Source: Labilithrix luteola
Lineage (GTDB): Bacteria > Myxococcota_A > Polyangia > Polyangiales > Polyangiaceae
DNA: 12,266 bases
Assembly (NCBI GenBank): GCA_026225435.1
Contig: JAMFST010001267.1
Location: forward strand, 1-12,266
Direction: 5' to 3'
Shown: positions 1 through 6,973 of the stretch, one piece after another
Layout of the letters: every line of letters starts with the position of its first letter
Position numbering within the stretch: the stretch's first letter is position 1
Position numbers and translations under genes: made by a program
Notes under the pieces: model-generated
The model's input: the letters and a program-made list of their open reading frames with translations, nothing else
The model's database searches: none
What the model was told of the DNA's origin: nothing

Positions 1-467
1 AGTGGGGCGCGCCGCGGCTCCTCGGCGCGGTCGCCATGGGCGTCGCGCTCCTCCTCTTTTTTCCGAAAGAGACGCCCGGACGATCGACCCGCCCCGAGTG
101 CGCCGCACCCGCCGCCGCCTACCTCGACGTGTTGGCCGGAACGAAGGTGGAGCTCGTGAACGGGAGCGGCGAACGGCCGATCTTCACCCACCAGTTGCGC
201 GCCGAGGACTTCGCCGCGAACCTCGATTTTCTCCGCAAGCACAACATGGAGCTCGTCTCCTCGATCGTGCCGATGGACCGCCCCGGCACCGTCCTCGCCT
301 ATGCCTACGACGTCTGCAGCCAGAGCGCGAAGCTCGTCCTCGATGACACCGGGGCCTTGAAGGCCAGCGCCGGTTACACGAGCTTTCACGTGGCGACGAC
401 GCCGTCGCCCGACGTTCTGCACATCGTCGCGGAGGGGGCTACACCGCCTGCACGAGCAGATCGCTGA
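1..467 (+). CDS. Membrane-anchored hypothetical protein, 5' end outside window
   Basis: The frame is open from the left edge, so the gene probably begins before the window. An ATG at 36 exists but has no Shine-Dalgarno sequence, and it falls in the middle of a hydrophobic stretch (LLGAVAMGVALLLFF) that looks like one membrane anchor. After it comes a domain of about 125 residues with mixed beta/alpha character, ending TPPARADR. I do not recognise the family. It contains two cysteines (PECAAP and DVCSQS) that could pair if the domain is periplasmic. The last 29 bp overlap the end of the convergent Hpt gene, an arrangement that leaves no room for a terminator between them. The topology (short cytoplasmic N-terminus, one helix, exported soluble domain) is inferred from hydrophobicity only. 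Confidence 0.6.
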   Translation, partial: WGAPRLLGAVAMGVALLLFFPKETPGRSTRPECAAPAAAYLDVLAGTKVELVNGSGERPIFTHQLRAEDFAANLDFLRKHNMELVSSIVPMDRPGTVLAYAYDVCSQSAKLVLDDTGALKASAGYTSFHVATTPSPDVLHIVAEGATPPARADR

Positions 468-780
468 GCGCGCGATCGACCTCGTTGATCTCGGTCTCGA
501 GCGCGTGGAGCCAGCTGTCGCCGCGGACCTTCTGCGCCGGGTCGCCGAGCTCCATCAGGCGCATGGCGCCGAAGTTCGCCGCGCTGCCGCGCAGGGCGTG
601 GGCGAGGAACTCGATCTCCTCGTCCTGACCGCCGGCCAGCGCCGCCTTGAGCGCGTGGAGACGCGAGTGCATCTCCCCGACGAAGAGATCGCAGAGCGGA
701 CGAAGCGCCGCTCGCGGGCCGCTCCCGAGAGCGGCGACGAGATGAGCGGGATCGAGAACCACCAGCGACTCGTGATGCAT
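439..780 (-). CDS. Single-domain Hpt histidine phosphotransfer protein
   Basis: This 113-residue protein is essentially one Hpt four-helix domain, the size expected for a free-standing phosphotransfer protein. The signature HALRGSAANFGA (residues 61-72) matches the H-x-L-K-G-S-x-x-x-x-G-A motif, so His61 is the likely phospho-acceptor. Such proteins shuttle phosphate between the receiver of a hybrid histidine kinase and a final response regulator in the cytoplasm. The start codon lies 2 bp after the stop of the upstream sigma-54 regulator and has GGAG about 10 nt ahead, so the two genes are almost certainly co-transcribed and translationally linked. The natural inference is that it phosphorylates or dephosphorylates that regulator. 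No histidine kinase is in the window, so the donor must be elsewhere. The C-terminus overlaps the convergent gene by 29 bp. Confidence 0.88.
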   Translation of the reverse strand: MHHESLVVLDPAHLVAALGSGPRAALRPLCDLFVGEMHSRLHALKAALAGGQDEEIEFLAHALRGSAANFGAMRLMELGDPAQKVRGDSWLHALETEINEVDRALSDLLVQAV

Positions 781-782
781 GG

Positions 783-2291
<1,509 letters not shown>

Positions 2292-2297
2292 GTTGAT

Positions 2298-2303
2298 CTC
2301 CTT
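2298..2303 (-). promoter_or_regulatory. Ribosome binding site fixing a GTG start
   Basis: Read on the minus strand, AAGGAG sits 6 nt before the GTG at 2291, with a second AGGAGG-like run just upstream. This is much stronger than anything before the ATG codons at 2321 or 2360, and it decides the start of the sigma-54 regulator. Confidence 0.75.
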
Positions 2304-2347
2304 CCCTCCTGAACGACGCATCGGCGAGAGAGATAAGGATCTTCGCA

Positions 2348-2401
2348 GAGACCGTCTCACGGTGCGATAGCCGGACGGAGCTTTCGGTCTCGGATTGAGA
2401 C
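2348..2401. promoter_or_regulatory. Two GAGAC/GTCTC inverted repeats in the divergent promoter region
   Basis: GAGAC-C-GTCTC spans 2348-2358, and GTCTC-GGATT-GAGAC spans 2387-2401. Both are perfect 5-bp-arm inverted repeats of the same pentamer. Their centres are 41 bp apart, close to four helical turns. They lie between the divergent starts of the sigma-54 regulator (2291) and the receiver/SpoIIE-like gene (2511). They could be operator sites for a dimeric regulator, possibly the adjacent one. The arms are short, so chance is a real alternative. I found no convincing sigma-54 (GG-N10-GC) or housekeeping promoter in the region. Confidence 0.35.
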
Positions 2402-2440
2402 GCGCGGAGCTGTCCGGGACGGTGTCGTGCCCACGATTTG

Positions 2441-2460
2441 CCGCTATTTTGCGCTATTTT
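2441..2460. repeat. Tandem 10-bp AT-rich repeat upstream of receiver/SpoIIE-like gene
   Basis: CCGCTATTTT is followed directly by GCGCTATTTT: nine of ten bases repeat with a 10-bp period, one helical turn. The AT-rich TATTTT blocks stand out against the local GC content. They sit 51-70 bp before the ATG at 2511, where a promoter or operator would be expected. Confidence 0.45.
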
Positions 2461-2510
2461 CGCCGCCTCGAGGGATGGAACGGTAGTCGCAAGAGCCGGG
2501 ACCAGTACGA

Positions 2511-3692
2511 ATGTCCCGACCGCACGTAGCCCGCGCCCTCCTGCTCGACGACGGTTCGTCCGAGCGCTCTCCTCTTCTTGCTGCGCTCGCGGCGGAGGGG
2601 GTTCACGTCACGCGAGTCCCTTCTCTGGCCGACATCAGCACCCGGCCGTTCGCCAGTAACCCGCCCGATCTGGTGCTGCTCGCGCTCGACGTCGAGGGGA
2701 TCGCGCTGGGAGAGGCGCGCGCCAAGGAGCTCCTGGCGAGCGAGCAGCTGGAGAGTATCCCGCTCCTCCTCATCACGCCGTCGGACGTGGACGCCGCGCG
2801 GCTCGGGCGCCTGCTCGCCGCGGGGGCCTTCGACTACCTCGACACCGGCTTCGGCGTCCCCATTCTTCGCTCGCGGATCCAGGCGGCACTGCGGTGGGCG
2901 AAGCGCATGCGCTCCTCGGCCGACGCGCCGGAGCGGGCCAGCGAGCCGAGCCTCCCCTCGCTTCCGCCCGTCCCGCTGACCCAGCGGACGCTCCGGGTGA
3001 CCGGCACCATCGTCCGCGGCGCGCGACGCACCGGCGCCTCCTTCGACGTCGCGCTCGATGACCTCGGCCGCATGACCCTCTTCGCCTTCCACTCCGACTG
3101 GTCGGGGGAGGACGCGCCCATCCGCAGCTTCGCCGTCCGCCGCGCCATCCGCGAGGCTCTCGATCTCGGTCGGCCGCTCGACTCGGTCGCGGCCGACGCG
3201 CTCGCCACCCTGCGCTCTTTCACCGCCGCCGACGCCACCGCCGAGAGCGAGCCCGATCCCGCCGCCACCATGGGCCTCGCGCTCCTGCGCTTCTCCGCCG
3301 ACGCCACCTCGCTCGAGGTGCTCGATTGCGGCTTCGCGCCGATGTTCGAGCTGCGCACCGACGGTACCTTGCTCCCGCTGGTCGCGCCTTCCCCGCCGCT
3401 CGGTGCCCAGGAGTCGCCGCAGTTCGCCGCCTCCATGGTGCCGGTGGAGCTTGGACATCTGTACTTCGTCACCTCGGCGCAGGCGGTGAACCAGGTCGAC
3501 GAGACGCTGCACACCATGCTCGCCTCGCTCGGCAGCGCGCGCCCCATCGCGCTCGCCTCCATGCCCGAGGGCGAGCTCCGTCAGGTCTGGGGTGACGCCA
3601 TCGGCGTCGTCTCGGGCGACGCACCGGAGACCGACGTGGTCGTGCTCGTCGCCGCGAGCGACCCGTCCCACATCTCATCGCTGCGACCGTGA
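2511..3692 (+). CDS. Degenerate receiver fused to SpoIIE/PP2C-like domain
   Basis: This 393-residue protein has two recognisable but altered domains. Residues 7-130 follow the response-regulator receiver pattern, but in the phospho-acceptor strand PDLVLLALDVEG the expected Asp is Ala58, and the lysine after the YL motif is Thr112; Asp13/Asp14 and Thr89 remain. After a Ser/Pro linker (135-157), residues 160-370 resemble SpoIIE/RsbU-type PP2C phosphatases. Asp179 (GASFDV), the D-x-S-G motif (Asp196) and a clear family-like stretch at 268-298 (LEVLDCGFAPMFELRTDG) remain. The late T-D-G metal-binding motif reads T-S-A (321-323) and the preceding G-D reads G-H. It may therefore be a phosphorylation-independent, weakly active or binding-only regulator. 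It is divergent from the sigma-54 regulator, which suggests a shared circuit. The ATG has only a weak ribosome site, but no better in-frame start is seen. Confidence 0.8.
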   Translation: MSRPHVARALLLDDGSSERSPLLAALAAEGVHVTRVPSLADISTRPFASNPPDLVLLALDVEGIALGEARAKELLASEQLESIPLLLITPSDVDAARLGRLLAAGAFDYLDTGFGVPILRSRIQAALRWAKRMRSSADAPERASEPSLPSLPPVPLTQRTLRVTGTIVRGARRTGASFDVALDDLGRMTLFAFHSDWSGEDAPIRSFAVRRAIREALDLGRPLDSVAADALATLRSFTAADATAESEPDPAATMGLALLRFSADATSLEVLDCGFAPMFELRTDGTLLPLVAPSPPLGAQESPQFAASMVPVELGHLYFVTSAQAVNQVDETLHTMLASLGSARPIALASMPEGELRQVWGDAIGVVSGDAPETDVVVLVAASDPSHISSLRP

Positions 3693-3720
3693 CCTCGCGA
3701 GAGCCATCACGGTCGCAGCG
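3679..3720 (+). terminator. Perfect 14-bp stem-loop embedding the stop codon
   Basis: The arm CGCTGCGACCGTGA (3679-3692) is exactly complementary to TCACGGTCGCAGCG (3707-3720), with a 14-nt loop that itself contains the palindrome CTCGCGAG. The last three bases of the left arm are the TGA stop of the upstream gene. There is no T-tract, so it may be a Rho-assisted terminator or an mRNA-stabilising structure rather than a classic intrinsic terminator. Confidence 0.65.
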
Positions 3721-3721
3721 G

Positions 3722-3758
3722 CTGAGACACGGAGCGCTGCGCGCGCTCCTAGTCTCAG
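3722..3758 (+). terminator. Second, composite hairpin directly after the first
   Basis: CTGAGAC (3722-3728) pairs with GTCTCAG (3752-3758). Inside this, GGAGCGC (3731-3737) pairs with GCGCTCC (3743-3749), leaving a 2x2 internal loop and a 5-nt apical loop. It begins 2 nt after the first hairpin, so the two form a tandem. No T-run follows. Together they should insulate the outer-membrane protein gene from upstream transcription. Confidence 0.55.
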
Positions 3759-3841
3759 AAGCCGAGCCCGCTCAAGATCGCCTGGCTCATTCGGAGGCGA
3801 AGCAAAGGAGTGTTCGCTCGGCGTGCTAATCGCGACGAACG

Positions 3842-5395
3842 ATGTCTTTGCTTACGTTTACGGCGCGCGCTCGCGTCGTCGTCTCTGTTGCCGCTGGTCT
3901 CGCGCTGACGACCGCGCTCTCTCTCGTCCCCGGCACCGCGCGCGCGCAAGGCAACGACCTGTCCGCGCCGACGGGCGGGCGCACCGCGCTCATGGGGAAC
4001 ACCGGCGTCGCCCTCGCGCGTGACGGCGCCGCGCCGTTCCTCAACCCGGCCACGATCGTCCGCATCCAGGACGAGCGCCTCGCCTTCTCGGTCAACTTCT
4101 ACTCGCTCGGGCTCACCCACCTCTCCAACCTGCACCAGCCGGGCTCCGTCGATTCGACCCGCGTCGGCGACGGCACCTCGGGGAGCACCAGCGTCACCGA
4201 GAACAGCTTCCGCGTCCTCCCGTCGACGCTCTGCCTCTTCTTCACCATCGGCGACATCGAACGCCTCGTCGACCCCACCGCGTCGCCCGACGATCCCAAC
4301 CGCACCCGCCGCCGCAAGCTCGCCATCTGCTTCGCCAGCCTCGAGTCGGTCGACACCTCGCTCACCGCCGAGTCGTTCCTCGGCACCACCAGCGCCGGCC
4401 GCACGCACCAGGTGGAGTCGCTCACCAACCGCTGGAGCCGCACCTACGTCGGACCGACGTACAGCACGTACCTCACGCGCGACATCGCCATCGGCGGCTC
4501 GCTCCACGGCGTGTACACCTACGACTCGTTCGGCGCCTCGGGCGGCAGCATCAGCGCCGTCACCGGCGGCAACGCGCTCGCCTCGAACCTGTCCACCAGC
4601 GGCAGCGGACACTCGCTCGATCTGACGGCGCTCGTGGGCGCGACCTACCACCACGAGAACATGACGTACGGCCTCAGCGTGCGCGCCCCGTCGCTCCACG
4701 TCCTCGGCTCGTACAGCGGCACCTTCAACGAGTCGGACACCGGCGCGACCACCGACGCGACGGTCACCAGCGGCACCGGCAGCTTCCGCGCGGCGCCGCC
4801 GATGCGCGTCGCTGCCGGCGTGGGCGGCGAGTGGTCGAAGATCCGCGCCGAGGTCGACCTCGGGGTGGACATTCCTACCTCCAACGTGGTCACCGCCAGC
4901 ATCGACACGGTCACCAGCACGCTCAACGGCACCGCCATCACCGCGAGCAGCGGGCACCAGACGGGAGTCGCCGCGCAGCAGGTGGCGATCAACCCGTCCA
5001 TCGGCCTCGAGTACCTCCTGCGGCCGACGTTCGGTCTGATCGGCGGACTCTCGGCGAACCTCTCGTCCATCCCCGGCCTGCACGGCGAGCCGTCACTCGG
5101 CAACGTCGTCCAGGCGCGGACCAACCAGGTGAATGCCGCCTTCGGCTTCGGCTCGTACAGCGGTGCGAGCGAGCTGCTCGTCGGTCTGCAGGGCGGGTTC
5201 GGCTGGGGGCAGTCGGTCGTGGTCAACCCCTACGTGGTGCCCAACGACTTCTCGGTCGTCGACACGCAGACCTACAGCTTGATGCTCGTCATCGCCGGCG
5301 CGACCGACCTGCGCACCATCGTGCGCGCGGTCGAGCGGGTGAAGAACGCGGTGCAGACCGGTGACCCGGAGAAGGCCGCGCCGAAGAAGCCGTGA
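3842..5395 (+). CDS. FadL/OmpP1 (TodX)-type outer-membrane protein
   Basis: This is a 517-residue exported beta-barrel candidate. A signal peptide (basic start, hydrophobic core about 11-28) ends GTARA-Q, giving likely cleavage after residue 35. The mature N-terminus carries the FadL-type pattern: GGRTALMGNTGVALARDGAAPFLNPA, split here as GGRTALMGNTG and FLNPA (66-70), the Asn-Pro-Ala motif of the family's hatch region. The remainder is alternating Gly/Ser/Thr-rich beta strands, including YGLSVRAPS, typical of these barrels. The family moves long-chain fatty acids or other hydrophobic compounds across the outer membrane; the substrate here cannot be told. After the last apparent strand there is a charged helical tail of about 30 residues instead of the usual terminal aromatic residue. 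An in-frame TAA at 3827 forces the ATG at 3842, which lacks a good ribosome site. It is alone in its unit, flanked by hairpins on both sides. Confidence 0.85.
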   Translation: MSLLTFTARARVVVSVAAGLALTTALSLVPGTARAQGNDLSAPTGGRTALMGNTGVALARDGAAPFLNPATIVRIQDERLAFSVNFYSLGLTHLSNLHQPGSVDSTRVGDGTSGSTSVTENSFRVLPSTLCLFFTIGDIERLVDPTASPDDPNRTRRRKLAICFASLESVDTSLTAESFLGTTSAGRTHQVESLTNRWSRTYVGPTYSTYLTRDIAIGGSLHGVYTYDSFGASGGSISAVTGGNALASNLSTSGSGHSLDLTALVGATYHHENMTYGLSVRAPSLHVLGSYSGTFNESDTGATTDATVTSGTGSFRAAPPMRVAAGVGGEWSKIRAEVDLGVDIPTSNVVTASIDTVTSTLNGTAITASSGHQTGVAAQQVAINPSIGLEYLLRPTFGLIGGLSANLSSIPGLHGEPSLGNVVQARTNQVNAAFGFGSYSGASELLVGLQGGFGWGQSVVVNPYVVPNDFSVVDTQTYSLMLVIAGATDLRTIVRAVERVKNAVQTGDPEKAAPKKP

Positions 5396-5421
5396 CCTGA
5401 CGGGAGAGTCGTCAGGTCACG
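5391..5421. terminator. 12-bp stem-loop between convergent genes, embedding a stop codon
   Basis: CGTGACCTGACG (5391-5402) is exactly complementary to CGTCAGGTCACG (5410-5421), with a 7-nt loop. The TGA stop of the outer-membrane protein (5393-5395) lies in the left arm. The convergent lipoprotein gene stops at 5433, so the structure can serve both strands. There is no T-tract on either side. Confidence 0.65.
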
Positions 5422-5432
5422 TCGTCGCTCTC

Positions 5433-5945
5433 TCACTGAGGAGCGGGCGCGCGGCCGGGAGCACCAGGTGCGCCAGGAGCGCCCGGTGCGCCAGGAGCGC
5501 CAGGAGCGCCAGGAGCGCCGGGCGCGCCAGAACGCGGGCCGAACTGGCCGGGCGTGGGACGGCAGCTCAGCTGCCCCTGGTTCGGTCCGCCGCCGAGCGC
5601 GTTGCACGTTCCGTTGAGCGCGCGAGCGCCGAGTTGCACGTTGCACGCATCGTTGGCGCTCTTGCCGCTGCAGGCGTCGAGGAAGGCCTGCATGTGGCGG
5701 CCCATTCCGTGACCCGGGCCACCTGCGCCTGGAGCACCGGACATCGCGCCGGGGGCGACGGGAGCGCCGGGGGCACCCGGAGCCGCCGCACCGCTCGGCG
5801 ACGTGGTGAGCGAGTCGCCGTTGGTCGTGGTGGTCGTGCTCGGGGTCGCGTCCTTCTTGGAGCACGCGAGCGTCAGGACGCTGATCGTCCCGAGACCGAC
5901 GGTGAGAGCGAGCGGCGCGAACGCGCGGTAAGCGAGACGGGGCAT
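5433..5945 (-). CDS. Lipoprotein with four-cysteine domain and collagen-like Gly-Ala-Pro tail
   Basis: This is a 170-residue protein. The start at 5945 has GGAGG 5 nt upstream; the frame extends 10 codons further without such a site. The signal peptide ends in the lipobox LTLAC, so Cys28 should be lipidated. A Thr/Ser linker and a Gly/Ala/Pro segment (53-80) follow. A compact domain (82-131) has four cysteines (92, 101, 114, 128) spaced as in small exported proteins with a C-x8-C-x12-C-x13-C-R-P pattern. The C-terminus is eight uninterrupted Gly-Ala-Pro triplets (140-163) plus GRAPAPQ. Gly-X-Y runs with Pro in the third position resemble bacterial collagen-like tails, though eight triplets is short for a stable triple helix. 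Ser31/Lys30 after the lipid Cys (no Asp at +2) is compatible with outer-membrane sorting. Its role is unknown; a surface or adhesion function is a guess. Confidence 0.82.
   Translation of the reverse strand: MPRLAYRAFAPLALTVGLGTISVLTLACSKKDATPSTTTTTNGDSLTTSPSGAAAPGAPGAPVAPGAMSGAPGAGGPGHGMGRHMQAFLDACSGKSANDACNVQLGARALNGTCNALGGGPNQGQLSCRPTPGQFGPRSGAPGAPGAPGAPGAPGAPGAPGAPGRAPAPQ
5457..5528 (-). repeat. Eight 9-bp tandem repeats encoding Gly-Ala-Pro
   Basis: There are eight consecutive 9-bp units, variants of GGCGCTCCT on the coding (minus) strand. Four are identical and the rest differ at codon third positions or by one base. Each keeps Gly-Ala-Pro, which points to selection on the protein as well as slippage-driven growth. 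The array could vary in copy number between strains without shifting the frame. Confidence 0.85.
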
Positions 5946-6165
5946 ACGTACCTCCGGAAGGGACCGTGAAAGCATCAGGTCCCCTTACTACACGGGTCGT
6001 CGCGCTTTCGTTCCAGCCGGCTCTGCAAAGCTCGTCCGGTCGTACTTTGCGCGACGCGTCGTGAAGTTTTGCCAAGGAATGCGTCACGATGTGTCGGTCA
6101 CGGTTGGGGCGGAATGGAGGAGCGCGCCGGGGTGCTGCCACGAGCACACCGAGGAGATCCCGTTC

Positions 6166-6531
6166 ATGCGCGCTTCATCCCCGCTTCCGCCTTCGCACCT
6201 CGATCCGCTCGTCGCCGATCGCGTCCTCACCAAGATGGCCGTCCTCCTCGATTGCCATCGCGCGCACCTCGCGCCGGGGCAACGGCTGGTCGCCGATCTC
6301 GACTTCACGTCGCTCGAACGCGTTCAGATCGCGCTCGATTTCGAGGAGGCCGAGGGCTGCGTGATCCCCTTCGACGAGGTCGCCCGAGCGAGCACCGTGC
6401 GTGATCTGGTGCACGTGATCACGGAGGCCATCCGCGTGTCGGTGAGACCGAGCGGCGCGTACGCAGAATGGCTGGCGCTCGGGCTCCGGCGTGGAAGTAC
6501 TAGAAGGCGGTCGTCCGCTCGTGCAGCGTGA
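6166..6531 (+). CDS. Acyl carrier protein-like, serine retained
   Basis: This is a 121-residue protein. The ATG at 6166 is chosen over 6061 because GAGGAG lies 9 nt ahead and the upstream frame is not carrier-like. Residues 12-88 fit an acyl carrier domain. LVADLDFTSLERVQIALDF is followed by EEAEGCVIP and a TVRDLVHVI segment, matching the D-x-x-x-D-S-L-E-x-V ... E-x-x-F-x-I-x-I-P ... T-V-x-D pattern. Ser49 in T-S-L is the expected 4'-phosphopantetheine site; the usual Asp before it is Thr, which is atypical. A basic Arg/Ser-rich C-terminal extension of about 25 residues is also unusual. No synthase, ligase or phosphopantetheinyl transferase is adjacent, so the acyl or aminoacyl cargo is unknown. 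It lies upstream of a paralogue on the same strand. Confidence 0.78.
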   Translation: MRASSPLPPSHLDPLVADRVLTKMAVLLDCHRAHLAPGQRLVADLDFTSLERVQIALDFEEAEGCVIPFDEVARASTVRDLVHVITEAIRVSVRPSGAYAEWLALGLRRGSTRRRSSARAA

Positions 6532-6543
6532 TTCATCAGCCGG

Positions 6544-6573
6544 AGTGATCGATCCCAGCTCGTGCGGATCACT
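6544..6573 (+). other. Weak stem-loop between the two carrier-protein genes
   Basis: AGTGATC (6544-6550) pairs with GATCACT (6567-6573) across 16 nt; an alternative inner pairing GATCC/GGATC also exists. It follows the first carrier gene by 12 nt and could attenuate read-through into the second. No T-run is present. Confidence 0.3.
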
Positions 6574-6651
6574 ACATCGAGGAAGCGGTCGCCACGGTCG
6601 CCGTCACAACCGTACTCGCGTCACCAGCATCTGCTCTTGGAGAAGAGGCAC

Positions 6652-6957
6652 ATGACATCCCCATCCGATCGAGCTCCCGCTGTTGCCGCCCGCGTCCCAG
6701 GCATCCCCAGCGTGGCGCTGATTCGTGACGTTCTCGCCCGTCACCTGGACGGCTCCGTCGCTGACCTTCACCCCGCGTTGCTGCTCGACCTGGACCTCGA
6801 CCTCACGCCTCTCGAGCTGGTGCTCGTCGCGGTGGAGCTGGAGGAGCGTGAGCACGTGAACATCCCCGTCGAGGGGCTGTCCGACGTGCGCACGGTCGGC
6901 GAGCTGTTTCGCTACGTCGCCGCCAACGCCACCAGAATTGGCGCGACGGCGGCGTAG
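6652..6957 (+). CDS. Acyl carrier protein-like paralogue lacking the attachment serine
   Basis: This is a 101-residue protein. The ATG at 6652 has GGAG 9 nt upstream, and the frame extends to 6562 without a ribosome site. Residues 20-95 have a carrier-domain pattern: LLDLDLDLTPLELVLVAVEL, then EEREHVNIP and a TVGELFRYV segment. It aligns directly with the upstream carrier protein (DLDFTSLERV versus DLDLTPLELV). The position of the phosphopantetheine serine is Pro53 (codon CCT), so it cannot be loaded in the normal way. The surrounding helix, the E-x-x-x-V-x-I-P stretch and the T-V-G segment are kept and the frame is clean, which argues against simple decay. It may be a structural or regulatory partner that binds carrier-protein clients without cargo. 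The gene is separated from its paralogue by 120 bp and ends 16 bp from a convergent gene. Confidence 0.72.
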   Translation: MTSPSDRAPAVAARVPGIPSVALIRDVLARHLDGSVADLHPALLLDLDLDLTPLELVLVAVELEEREHVNIPVEGLSDVRTVGELFRYVAANATRIGATAA

Positions 6958-6973
6958 CCCGCCGTGGCTCGCG

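Noticed and set aside
2421..2446. Possible sigma-54 promoter (GTGCCCACGATTTGCC) before the gene at 2511
   Set aside because: It lacks the invariant GG at -24 with GC 10 bp later; only the TTGC half resembles the consensus.
2454..3671. 405-codon minus-strand open frame antisense to the receiver/SpoIIE-like gene
   Set aside because: Gly/Arg/Glu/His low-complexity translation; the plus strand has recognisable domains and a hairpin at its stop.
3755..5083. 442-codon minus-strand open frame antisense to the outer-membrane protein
   Set aside because: Arg/Ala/Glu-rich shadow; the plus frame has a signal peptide and FadL-type motifs.
6024..6061. GCAAAG / CTTTGC inverted repeat and the palindrome CGACGCGTCG between the lipoprotein and first carrier gene
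   Set aside because: Possible operators in a divergent region, but short, and CpG-rich palindromes are common by chance at this GC content.
6652..6957. Second carrier gene as a pseudogene
   Set aside because: The frame is uninterrupted, has a ribosome site and keeps the other carrier-fold signatures; only the attachment serine is changed.
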